DNA of 64,000 nucleotides, taken from the NCBI RefSeq assembly GCF_011386835.1, contig NW_027053044.1, positions 1 through 64,000 on the forward strand. The letters are read 5' to 3'. Shown here piece by piece: positions 45,700-55,523 of the stretch. This DNA comes from Chrysemys picta bellii. Its lineage: Eukaryota > Chordata > Testudines > Emydidae. The position numbers and the translations under genes were made by a program. Numbering within the stretch: the first letter of the stretch is position 1; the number at the start of each line of letters is the position of its first letter. The notes below the pieces were generated by a model that worked only from the letters and a program-made list of their open reading frames with translations, ran no database searches and was not told the DNA's origin.

Positions 45700-46180
45700 G
45701 TACCACCCTGCCCTGCCCTGCCCTCCGGTTTCCTCGCTGTTGCCTCTGGCTTGACTCTTGACTCAGGTCTCTGGCTATGACTTTGGTATGACCCTTCTTG
45801 GCTCCAGATTTTGGTTATGAACCCCGCCTCAGTATTTTCCTTGCCTTTCTCTAGCCTCGCTCCAGTCCCTCCACCCACCCGCTCCAGCATTGCCTCCTCC
45901 TCCTGATCTTCCCCAACCCGTCGGATTTTGACTACCTGGATTTGACCTTCGGCGTGTCTATGGACTTTGGCTTGAGAATGGACTTGGATGATCTTTGGTC
46001 TGACCACCCGGCTTCGACCTCTGGCCTGGACTTGGACACTGGCTCTGGTTCTGCTTCTGTTTTGTTGATAGACTCTGATCTCAGTTTTGATCCTGGTGTG
46101 TCTAGCATCACTCTTAGCCAAGTGCCATCCATGTGCAAAAGGGGACCCATCACACCAGGTGTGAACCATGGCCTCACTAC
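45700..46180 (-). mobile_element. Ty3/gypsy-like leader/gag-region fragment
   Basis: A minus-strand segment with CACACCAGGATCAAAAC, GAGATCAGAGTC and CCAGTGTCCAAGTCCAGGC also occurs at 55545-55622 on the plus strand, next to gypsy pol sequence. A frame of about 200 codons here is basic and low in complexity. Assignment to gypsy rests on the second copy. Confidence 0.55.
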
Positions 46181-46465
46181 ATGAGCCTGGCCCGGTGCTG
46201 CCCCTACTGGAGTTGTGCAATGGAAATGACTGAAAATGTAGGGGTTCCTTTAAACAACCTCCACCAGCATTCTTGACTTGGACACCTGGCCATAGTATAA
46301 TTGCCCTACCATCAATCAAACCCTAACCCCTCCCTTGATTCCTTAAGCCCAACCCCTTGACCCCTTAGTCCCTCCCACCTGTCACCAGAAATCCCGCCCC
46401 AAGGGGGTATTACTTCCGGGGTCAAGGCGGCCGCATGACCAGATGCAAAGGGATGTCATGTGACA

Positions 46466-46790
46466 CCTCTAAGAACTCCTCCCATCACCCTCTACCAATC
46501 AGAATGGGTTTCATCCCAAAAGGACCACCCCGAGAGGAGATTTGACCAATCAGGGTGCCTTCCAGGGTGGGGGTGACCTGTCCAGAAGTGGGCCGTGTGA
46601 CCCCTCTAAGAACTCCTCCCACCACCCTCTACCAGTCAGGTTGGGTTTTGTCTTGAAAGGACCATCCCAAGAGGAGATTTGACTAATCAGGGCGAGGTCC
46701 GGGACAGGCTGACCTGTCCAGAAGTGGGCCGTATGACCGCACTAAGAACTCCTCCCAAGGCCCTCTGCCAATCAGAGTGCAGCACCATTA
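46466..46790. repeat. Tandem CCAAT-box modules in the left arm
   Basis: CTAAGAACTCCTCCCA recurs at 46469, 46606 and 46742 (about 136-bp period). Each module has CTACCAATCAG- and TGACCAATCAG-type boxes, the core recognised by NF-Y, plus CCGGAAGT/CCAGAAGT ETS-like words. This is enhancer- or promoter-like structure. Function is inferred. Confidence 0.7.
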
Positions 46791-47029
46791 CCCCATCAGT
46801 CCCAGCGCTGGACAGAAGAGGCCATCTCTTACCAACGACACATGTTTTAGAAATTGTGGAAAGGCTGTTGAGAGGAAAGATGAACTCCTTCACCAACCCC
46901 GTGAAAACTTCGGACTTTGTTTTAGCCCCGACTGTCTTTGACCATACACAGAGAAAGTGCTACATCAGCAACAGTTTGAGGAGGAGGAGGAGGGAGCGAC
47001 CGAGGGGAGCCCTTTGGCCCGGCTATTGA
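46679..47029 (+). other. Unrecognised ORF in the left arm (116 codons)
   Basis: Ends in an Arg-rich stretch (SLRRRRRERPRG). The part THVLEIVERLLRGKMNSF is kept with substitutions in the inverted right-arm copy (53050-52980), which then diverges by a deletion. Conservation between arms may only reflect common origin. No domain recognised. Confidence 0.3.
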
Positions 47030-47240
47030 TGGATATGCCGGAACCCGAACCAAACTGCTTGTGAGACACCCTGATGAGCATGGTGGCCTCTCTTTGTCCA
47101 CCCCCTTAGAGGTGAAATGCGATCACGGCTTGCGGGAGTCACAGGCGGACAAGGTGAACGGAAAAGACAGCGCTCAGGTAAATGAACGATTAAGAAGAGA
47201 CGGTCGAGGTCTTGCGGCCAACGTAGATCTTTTGGAACAC

Positions 47241-47812
47241 CTAATTGCCCATGACGGAAGATAGTACGTTCAGTTCTGCCATGGCATTCAGAAACACACC
47301 CCATTGTTTAGGTACATGTCTGCTAGGAACAGAGCGCGTCTGGGTGATGGCCCTGCCTAAGTCGAGCATGTTAGAACCATTATCCACAGAACTTTTATAC
47401 ACAAAAGCCCCTTTATCGTTCCACGAAGAGATATTTTCGTCCTGGCCCAGTTTATTTAGCAATACTAACGCTTATTCACGTTATCCAACACCTCCTGAGC
47501 AACAGAGTCTGAGGTCTTTGGTGTTTCTGGAGGTTTGGCAGTTACACTCTGTTCCTGTTCTGGTAGAAACAGACTTATTTTCCCTTTATCCACATCGTTC
47601 TGCTTCACGTACATTAGGTACTTTTGAAGCCCGGCGCTGTAAAGTTTAGCCTTTTTGTATTCGGCTACATCAGTTCTTTGAAGTACAGACTTCATTTCAG
47701 CATCCAGTAAGCGAGTTGCGGTCGTTCTAATATTTTCCTCTGCCAGAGGGGGAGCCCTTAATTGCTCCAACGGGTGGCTGGGCACCAGGTACATTTTTTC
47801 TGCATACTCCAT
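47241..47812 (-). pseudogene. Small viral/Maverick-like ORF, frameshifted
   Basis: An ATG at 47812 opens a frame of 115 codons (KMYLVPSHPLEQL near the start) that stops at 47465. The coding-like sequence then continues in another frame to 47241 (NKLGQDENISSWNDKG, then GSNMLDL and MAELNV), pointing to a one-base shift near 47480. From memory, short proteins with a KMYLVP-type start and a SW..KG/LLDL-type C-terminal part occur in Maverick/Polinton and adinto-like elements of aquatic animals; this needs a search. The ATG overlaps the stop of the upstream repeat frame as TAATG. Confidence 0.5.
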
Positions 47813-49998
47813 TATCGATTAGTTAAAAGCCCCGTTATCAGAGGGATAGCATTGCAGGAGTTTTCAGTCCTTCGTTTTTTATTCACACCCCCTAGAGCGC
47901 ATGCTCTGGGTTTGTGAATGTGTGTGGTTCTGCGCACGTTCAGAGCCCCTAGAGCGCATGCTCTGGGTTTGTGAATGTGTGTGGTCCTGCGCACGTTCAG
48001 AGCCCCTAGAGCGCATGCTCTGGGTTTGTGAATGTGTGTGGTCCTGCGCACGTTCAGAGCCCCTAGAGCGCATGCTCTGGGTTTGTGAATGTGTGTGGTT
48101 CTGCGCACGTTCAGAGCTCCTAGAGCGCATGCTCTGGGTTTGTGAATGTGCGTGGTTCTGGGCACGTTCAGAGCCCCTAGAGCGCATGCTCTGGGTTTGT
48201 GAATGTGTGTGGTTCTGCGCACGTTCAGAGCCCCTAGAGCGCATGCTCTGGGTTTGTGAATGTGTGTGGTTCTGCGTACGTTCAGAGCCCCTAGAGCGCA
48301 TGCTCTGGGTTTGTGAATGTGTGTGGTTCTGCGCACGTTCAGAGCCCCTAGAGCGCATGCTCTGGGTTTGTGAATGTGTGTGGTTCTGCGCACGTTCAGA
48401 GCCCCTAGAGCGCATGCTCTGGGTTTGTGAATGTGTGTGGTTCTGCGCACGTTCAGAGCCCCTAGAGGGCATGCTCTGGGTTTGTGAATGTGTGTGGTTC
48501 TGGTCACGTTCAGAGCCCCTAGAGCGCATGCTCTGGGTTTGTGAATGTGTGTGGTTCTGCGCACGTTCAGAGCCCCTAGAGCGCATGCTCTGGGTTTGTG
48601 AATGTGTGTGGTTCTGCGCACGTTCAGAGCCCCTAGAGCGCATGCTCTGGGTTTGTGAATGTGTGTGGTTCTGCGCACGTTCAGAGCCCCTAGAGCGCAT
48701 GCTCTGGGTTTGTGAATGTGTGTGGTTCTGGGCACGTTCAGAGCCCCTAGAGCGCATGCTCTGGGTTTGTGAATGTGCGTGGTTCTGCGCACGTTCAGAG
48801 CCCCTAGAGGGCATGCTCTGGGTTTGTGAATGTGTGTGGTTCTGCGCACGTTCAGAGCCCCTAGAGCGCATGCTCTGGGTTTGTGAATGTGTGTGGTTCT
48901 GCGCACGTTCAGAGCCCCTAGAGGGCATGCTCTGGGTTTGTGAATGTGTGTGGTTCTGCGCACGTTCAGAGCCCCTAGAGCGCATGCTCTGGGTTTGTGA
49001 ATGTGTGTGGTTCTGCGCACGTTCAGAGCCCCTAGAGCGCATGCTCTGGGTTTGTGAATGTGTGTGGTTCTGCGCACGTTCAGAGCCCCTAGAGGGCATG
49101 CTCTGGGTTTGTGAATGTGTGTGGTTCTGGTCACGTTCAGAGCCCCTAGAGCGCATGCTCTGGATTTGTGAATGTGTGTGGTTCTGCGCACGTTCAGAGC
49201 CCCTAGAGCGCATGCTCTGGGTTTGTGAATGTGTGTGGTTCTGCGCACGTTCAGAGCCCCTAGAGCGCATGCTCTGGGTTTGTGAATGTGTGTGGTTCTG
49301 CGCACGTTCAGAGCCCCTAGAGCGCATGCTCTGGGTTTGTGAATGTGTGTGGTTCTGCGCACGTTCAGAGCCCCTAGAGCGCATGCTCTGGGTTTGTGAA
49401 TGTGTGTGGTTCTGCGCACGTTCAGAGCCCCTAGAGGGCATGCTCTGGGTTTGTGAATGTGTGTGGTTCTGGGCACGTTCAGAGCCCCTAGAGCGCATGC
49501 TCTGGGTTTGTGAATGTGTGTGGTTCTGCGCACGTTCAGAGCCCCTAGTGCGCATGCTCTGGGTTTGTGAATGTGTGTGGTTCTGTGCACGTTCAGAGCC
49601 CCTAGAGCGCATGCTCTGGGTTTGTGAATGTGTGTGGTTCTGCGCACGTTCAGAGCCCCTAGAGCGCATGCTCTGGGTTTGTGAATGTGTGTGGTTCTGC
49701 GCACGTTCAGAGCCCCTAGAGCGCATGCTCTGGGTTTGTGAATGTGTGTGGTTCTGCGCACGTTCAGAGCCCCTAGAGCGCATGCTCTGGGTTTGTGAAT
49801 GTGTGTGGTTCTGCGCACGTTCAGAGCCCCTAGAGCGCATGCTCTGGGTTTGTGAATGTGTGTGGTTCTGCGCACGTTCAGAGCCCCTAGAGCGCATGGT
49901 CTGGGTTTGTGAATGTGGGCGTTTTCACTCACAGTTTCCTCAGGGTTTGGTGTGGCGGCGGCCGCTAAGGAACTGGAGTTGTGGTTGTGTTGTTGCAA
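47812..49998 (-). other. Repeat-encoded open frame (about 728 codons, 19-residue repeat)
   Basis: Open from TTG at 49998 (no ATG at its start; the frame stays open further upstream through an 11-T run) to the TAA overlapping the next ATG at 47812. A unique N-terminal part (Asn, Ser, Ala, Thr and Glu rich) is followed by about 36 copies of HIHKPRACALGALNVRRTT, then a unique basic tail. Two other frames of the same repeat are equally open, so translation is not proven. The conserved unique ends and the coupled downstream ORF are the arguments for coding. Confidence 0.45.
47884..49915. repeat. 57-bp minisatellite, about 36 units
   Basis: Unit CCCCTAGAGCGCATGCTCTG, then GGTTTGTGAATGTGTGTGG and TTCTGCGCACGTTCAGAG, with exact 57-bp spacing (ATG of the unit at 47901, 47958 ... 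49896). Each unit has a small hairpin AGAGC-GCAT-GCTCT. Variants GAGGGCATG, TGGTCACG and TGGGCACG recur about 11 units apart. Divergence between units is very low. Confidence 0.97.
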
Positions 49999-50415
49999 TA
50001 CCTCGGGGAGGATAAAAAAAAAAACATTTTACAAAACTGAACTTTACCATCCTTCTCACCCACACCTATGTATTTACTTAAAATACAAAACCTCATAGAA
50101 CAACCAAACCAATAAGCAAAATATATTTACGGGGCTTCATCCATCCATCAATCACTGATGCTGGTGAATTTTCCTTTTCAGCTCTCTCTTTCCTTTTTCT
50201 TTTGAGCTTGTTTTCCCTCTGGTCTAAGGATCTCTCATGTTTTGACCGTACTGCGGAGCAAACAACATTATTATAAAACACATGAAACCGTCTTGTAAAC
50301 TTAAAAAATAAAATATTCATTAAGGTGTTTTTCTATTTAAAAAGTGACAGCTTTAAAACAAATAATCCATTTCAGGCTGTACAACAAACACAGGTTTTGA
50401 GTTTATTTCTACCAC

Positions 50416-50447
<32 letters not shown>

Positions 50448-50529
50448 CAACAAAAAACCCATAATTTTTTTTTAAAAAATACATCTCATTTTGCAGAATA
50501 AAAAACCAAACTGCTTTTAAAATCCATTT
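49999..50529. other. AT-rich spacer inside the inverted-repeat structure
   Basis: A 75-codon minus frame (50093-50320) is Lys/Glu/Arg-rich (ENKLKRKRKERAEKEN) and preceded in its sense by a TTGTTTGCTCCGCAG acceptor-like site. It may be an exon of the element, but no family is recognised. An (AAAAC)n run is at 50418-50450. Confidence 0.35.
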
Positions 50530-51050
50530 TAAAACCTATTTTGCACAGTAAAAAACCTTGTTAGTTTGAAACAAACCAAGTACTTTTTAAAAACCTACAC
50601 CTATGCCTTGCACAGACCCCTCTCTCACACAAAACAGCAGCTTTATAAAACACACCAAACCAAGTTTGCAGCCCTATACTTTTCAATACCCCCCCATGCA
50701 TTTAAACGGCCCATGCTTGTTCTGTCCCTCAGCCACGTGTGCTTGGGCCTTTGGGTTAGTTACTATTATTCCCCCAATTGCCTCAAACCCATTAAAAACA
50801 ACACATTATGCGCAGTAAAAAAACCTGTTAGTTTGAAACAAACCAAGTAATTTTAAAAACCCCACACCTATGCCTTGCACAGACCCCTCTCTCACACAAA
50901 GCAGCACATTTAAAAAAAAATACTTTTCAATAACGCCCCCACGCATTTAAAAGCCAATTTCAAAAAAGTTCCCTTTCACTATGGGATAAAGTGTTGCAAG
51001 CACATGCTTGTTCTGTTCCCCCCCCATGTGTGTTTGGGCCTTCAGGTTAA
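50530..51050. repeat. Two-copy direct repeat, about 270-bp period
   Basis: GCACAGTAAAAAACCTTGTTAG, then CACACCTATGCCTTGCACAG and CCCTCTCTCACACAAA at 50541-50640 recur at 50811-50905, and CGTGTGCTTGGGCCTTTGGG recurs in changed form at 51027. An old tandem duplication inside the spacer. Confidence 0.8.
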
Positions 51051-51244
51051 AGAACAAGAACAAATTGTAGTTAGTATTGCCACCAAATCCCTATACAACT
51101 TGCGTAATACCTAAAGTTTTAAAAAAAAGTATTAAGCACAACTATAGTTAAAATGGTTTTTACCTTGGCCTGTTGGTGAACTGCAGCTTAAAGTTACTGG
51201 TTCCATGCTAAGCAGATCACACTGCAAGGAAGATAGACACCATT

Positions 51245-51710
51245 AGGGTTACCATATCTCATAAATAAAAAAAGAGGACCCTCCACGGGCCCTGGCCCCG
51301 CCCATTTCCCCACCCCTAGCCCCGCCCCAACTCCGCCCCTTCCCCATCCTAACCCCGCCCCTTCCTCCCTCCCACTCCCAGCCAGGGGGAAAGGGCTGCC
51401 CCAGCGCTACTGGCTTCAGGGTTTGCCGGGCAGCCCCCAGACCCTGCGCCCCCAGCCGGCGCTTCCCCAGCGCAGCTGGAGCCCGGGAGGGGAAGCGCCC
51501 AGCCGGGGGCGCAGGGTCTGGAGGCACGGGGGCTGCCCGAAGCCGGTAGCGCTCGGGCAGCCTGGCTCTTAAACAGAGCCGAAGAGTCGGGGAGGAGCAG
51601 AGCCGCCATTTTCCCGGACATGTTCGGCTTTTTGGCAATTCCCCCCGGACGGGGGTTTGACTGCCGAAAAGCCGGACATGTCCGGGAAAAAGAGGACGTA
51701 TGGTAACCCT
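51245..51710. mobile_element. Complete GC-rich MITE with 10-bp TSD
   Basis: Begins AGGGTTACCATA and ends TATGGTAACCCT, perfect inverted ends. Flanks AGACACCATT at 51235-51244 and 51711-51720 are identical. The GC-rich body contains CCGGACATGTCCGG-type palindromes. Inserted in the spacer of the long inverted-repeat structure, so it is younger than that structure. Confidence 0.93.
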
Positions 51711-52199
51711 AGACACCATTATTTTCCAAAGACAGCATGGGCAAAGAGTGGCATTTCAGAGTTAAAGACAGCAAGCCTTACCTCTTTCTGCAGTCCAGCA
51801 GCCATTCAAGAACGTTTCTGTTGAAAAGGACAGTCTCCAACATACCTGAGCTTTTTATAGCATCTTAGCCCATTGTTTCAAACAGACTTCAACATAGTAG
51901 CTAGCATGTTAATTTAATCACCACAGCTCTGAAAGAATAGATCCTTAAGGACTTTAGGCACCTCTCCCATAGCACACCCTTTTGTGATCTGGGGTGGGGG
52001 AACCAAGTTGTCTGCACAACAGGGCTATTTTTTTAAGTAAGTTAAAATAAATTTTTCAGTAGGGCCATCTTACAGTATCGATCAGTACCCATTTCCAAGT
52101 GGGGGGCCCTTTGCAGATATTAATGAATGTCTTGGGGCTTTTTTATTAAACATGTCTTTCATGCTTAAAGTTTTTTTGGGGGGGGGGTTCCTAGAAAGA

Positions 52200-52370
52200 A
52201 TGACCCATAGCAATCAACCAACTCCAGGGTCATATTTTAACCGTCCAATAGTGTCCCACCAACTCCTGGGGTCATATTTAAACTGTCCAATGGAGTTCTG
52301 CCAACTCCAGGGGTTATATTTAAACTTTCCAGTCGCATCTGCGAATTCCTGAGGTTTTATTTCATTTCAT
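52200..52370. repeat. Diverged tandem repeat, about 46-bp period, 3-4 copies
   Basis: CCAACTCC.GGGTCATATTTAAAC, then GTCCAAT recurs three times, with a decayed fourth unit (GCGAATTCCTGAGGTTTTATTT). Confidence 0.75.
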
Positions 52371-53661
52371 ATTAATCAGAACTCACCATCCACACCCACC
52401 CACCCCCCTTACTATGGGTGCACCCCCATCAAATTTAACCCTATGGCAACAAGGGTAAGTAATCGCAGTCACCCTGGCTATTCAGTGAGGGGGGGAGGTG
52501 TAGTTAAACCCATTCAGTTCAACTCTACTGTACTCAAACACATGTCTGAACAAGCCCTGTTTGTTTTATTGTAAGCACATTTTTTTAGGATTTTTTCCCC
52601 CTCCCACAACATACATTTCAGCTTTTTGCTGTAAATGGGTCACTTTTATACAAAAACCCCACAAGAGCTAGGTGCTCACAAACAATTGATTTGTTATTTA
52701 AAAGACATACAGCTCCTTGAAAACAAACCAAGACGCTTCATGAAAACTTTCAGAAAAGAAATAGTGTAAGCACCCCACTGCTTGTTTTTCGATTTACACA
52801 ACCCCCAGTTCCTAACCCATTACACCTCCTCCTCGACCGTCGCTTCTTAATCATTCATTTACCTGTGCGACGTCTTTTCCGTTCACTTCGTCCGCCGGTG
52901 ACTCCCCCAAGCCGTGATCGCATTCCACCTGTAAGGGGGTGGACAAAGAGAGGCCTCGGGGCTAAAACAAAGTCCAAAGTTCTCACGGGGGTAGTGAAGG
53001 AGTCCATGTTTCCACTCAGCAGCCTTTCCACGATTTCTAAAACACATGTTCTTGGTAAGAGATGGCCTCCTCTGTCCGGCGCTGGGACTTATGGGGTAAT
53101 GGTGCTGCACTTTGATTGGCAGAGGGCTTTGGGAGGAGTTCTTAGTGGGGTCATACGGCTCACTTCCGGATGGGTCACCCCGCCCCGGATCTCGCTTTGA
53201 TTGGTCAAATTCTCCTCTTGAGGCAGTCCTATCAGGGCAAAACACATCCTAATTGGTAGAGGGCAGTGGGGGGAGCTCTTAGAGGCATCACACAAGCCAC
53301 TTCCAGACGGGTCACCCCACTCCGGAACTCGCCCTGATTGGTCAAATCTCCTCTCGGGGTGGTCCTTTCAGGATGAACCCCATCCTGATTGGTAGAGGGT
53401 GGTGGGAGGAATTCTTAGAGGGGTCACATGACACACCTTGCTTCCGGTCATGTGGTCACCTTGATCCCGGAAGTAACACCCCCATGAGGTGGGACTTCCA
53501 GTGACAGAAGGGAGGGACTAAGGGTCAAAGGGTGGGGCTAAGGGGTCAAGAGGCGGGGGTTAGGGTTTGATTGATGGTAGGACCCTTATAGTACTGCCGG
53601 GTGTCCGAGTCAAGAATGGTGGAGTAGCTCCAGGGACGGAGGTTGGTTAAAGGAACCACAG

Positions 53662-54990
53662 AATCATAGAATCATAGCATATCAGGGTTGGAAGGGACCT
53701 CAAGAGGTCATCTAGTCCAACCCCCTGCTCAAAGCAGGACCAATTCCCAACTAAATCATCCCAGCCAGGGCTTTGTCAAGCCGGGCCTTAAAAACCTCCA
53801 AGGAAGGAGACTCCACCACCTCCCTAGGTAACGCATTCCAGTGCTTCACCACCCTCCTAGTGAAATAGTGTTTCCTAATATCCAACCTGGACCTTCCCCA
53901 CTGCAACTTGAGACCATTGTTCCTTGTTCTGTCATCTGCCACCACTGAGAACAGCCGAGCTCCATCCTCTTTGGAACCCCCCTTCAGGTAGTTGAAGGCT
54001 GCTATCAAATCCCCCCCTCAATCTTCTCTTCTGGAGACTAAACAATCCCAGTTCCCTCAGCCTCTCCTCATAAGTCATGTGCTCCAGACCCCTAATCATT
54101 TTTGTTGCCCTCCGTTGGACTCTTTCCAATTTTTCCACATCCTTCTTGTAGTGTGGGGCCCAAAACTGGACACAGTATTCCAGATGAAGCCTCACCAATG
54201 TCGAATAAATGGAAACGATCACGTTCCTCGATCTGCTGGCAATGCCCCTACTTATACAGCCCCAAATGCTGTTAGCCTTCTTGGCAACAAGAGCACACTG
54301 TTGACTCATATCCAGCTTCTCGTCCACTGTGACCCCTAGGTCCTTTTCTGCAGAACAGCTACCTAGCCCTTCGGTCCCTAGTCTGTAGCAGTGCATGGGA
54401 TTCTTCTGTCCTAAGTGCAGGACTCTGCACTTGTCCTTGTTGAACCTCATCAGGTTTTTTTTGGCCCAATCCTCTAATTTGTCTAGGTCCCTCTGTATCC
54501 GATCCCTACCCTCTAGTGTATCTACCACGTCCCCTAGTTTAGTGTCATCTGCAAACTTGCTGAGAGTGCAGTCCACACCATCCTCCAGATCATTAATAAA
54601 GATATTAAACAAAACCGGCCCCAGGACCGACCCTTGGGGCACTCCGCTTGAAACCGGCTGCCAACTAGACATGGAGCCATTGATCACTACCCGTTGAGCC
54701 CGACGATCTAGCCAGCTTTCTATCCACCTTACAGTCCGTTCATCCAGCCCATACTTCTTTAACTTGGCGGCAAGAATACTGTGGGAGACCGTATCAAAAG
54801 CTTTGCTAAAGTCAAGGAATAACACATCCACTGCTTTTCCCTCATCCACAGAGCCAGTTATCTCATCATAGAAGGCAATTAGGTTAGTCAGGCACGACTT
54901 CCCCTTCGTGAATCCATGCTGACTGTTCCTGATCACTTTCCTCTCCTCTAAATGTTTCATAATTGATTCCTTGAGGACCTGCTCCATGAT
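53662..54990 (-). mobile_element. 5'-truncated CR1 LINE with near-intact reverse transcriptase
   Basis: Minus-strand frame covers the RT palm ([43 protein letters not shown], the FADD active site) through to [11 protein letters not shown]; one frameshift near 54010 (a C run) moves the last block into another frame. The 3' end has the ATAGAATCATAGAATCATAG tail. It is the youngest-looking CR1 in the window and it splits the right arm. Confidence 0.95.
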
Positions 54991-55210
54991 TTTTCCATTG
55001 CACAACTCCAGTTGGGGCAGAACCGGGCCAGGATCATGTAGTGAGGCCATGGTTCACACCTGGAGTGATCTGGCTACTTACTTGCAGAGAGCCTGCTTTT
55101 ATGCAAAAAGTTGCACAACCTGATGTCACATGCTGCATCTGATAATTAGGTCCAGTGGTAGGAGCCTAGGTCGCAGCGAGGTGCAGGATGGCACCTAGGC
55201 TAAGACTGGT

Positions 55211-55510
55211 TTCAGAGTAGCAGCCGTGTTAGTCTGTATCCGCAAAAAGAAGAACAGGAGTACTTGTGGCACCTTAGAGACTAACAAATTTATTAGAGCA
55301 TAAGCTTTCGTGGACTACAGCCCACTTCTTCGGATGCATATAGAATGGAACATCTATTGAGGAGATATATATACACACATACAGAGAGCATAAACAGGTG
55401 GGAGTTGTCTTACCAACTCTGAGAGGCCAATTAATTAAGAGAAAAAAAACTTTTGAAGTGATAATCAAGCTAGCCCAGTACAGACAGTTTGATAAGAAGT
55501 GTGAGAGTGA
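55211..55510 (-). mobile_element. PLE terminal repeat, 300 bp, with 13-bp TSD
   Basis: Flanked by GGCTAAGACTGGT at 55198-55210 and 55511-55523. The body has TTAGTCTGTATCCGCAAAAAG, AGAACAGGAGTACTTGTGGC, GAGCATAAGCTTTCGTGGAC, then the ATATATATACACACATACAG tail. On the minus strand the hammerhead order is kept but with CCGAAGA in place of CTGAAGA. Confidence 0.92.
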
Positions 55511-55523
55511 GGCTAAGACTGGT

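Larger units (their letters stand above)
45940..47213. repeat. Left arm of a long inverted repeat
   Basis: Reverse complement of 52826-55625 (after removing the CR1 and PLE there). Shared landmarks: GTGTGAACCATGGCCTCACT, CCATCAATCAAACCCTAAC, TTACTTCCGG, ACCAATCAG boxes, CATGTTTTAGAAAT.GTGGA, GCGATCACGGCTTG and CAGGTAAATGAA.GATTAAGA. The left arm has about 145 bp (46930-47080) that the right arm lacks. Confidence 0.9.

Noticed and set aside
45696..46319. 207-codon minus-strand frame as a host gene
   Set aside because: Overlaps the inverted-repeat arm and sequence shared with a gypsy flank; low complexity and no domain.
47884..49915. CRISPR-like array
   Set aside because: The whole 57-bp unit is conserved with no variable spacers, and the DNA is vertebrate.
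47901..50015. Plus-strand 704-codon frame through the 57-bp array, and a second minus-strand frame at 47879-49897
   Set aside because: Open only because the unit length is a multiple of three. The other minus-strand frame has unique ends and a coupled downstream ORF, so these two were treated as shadows.
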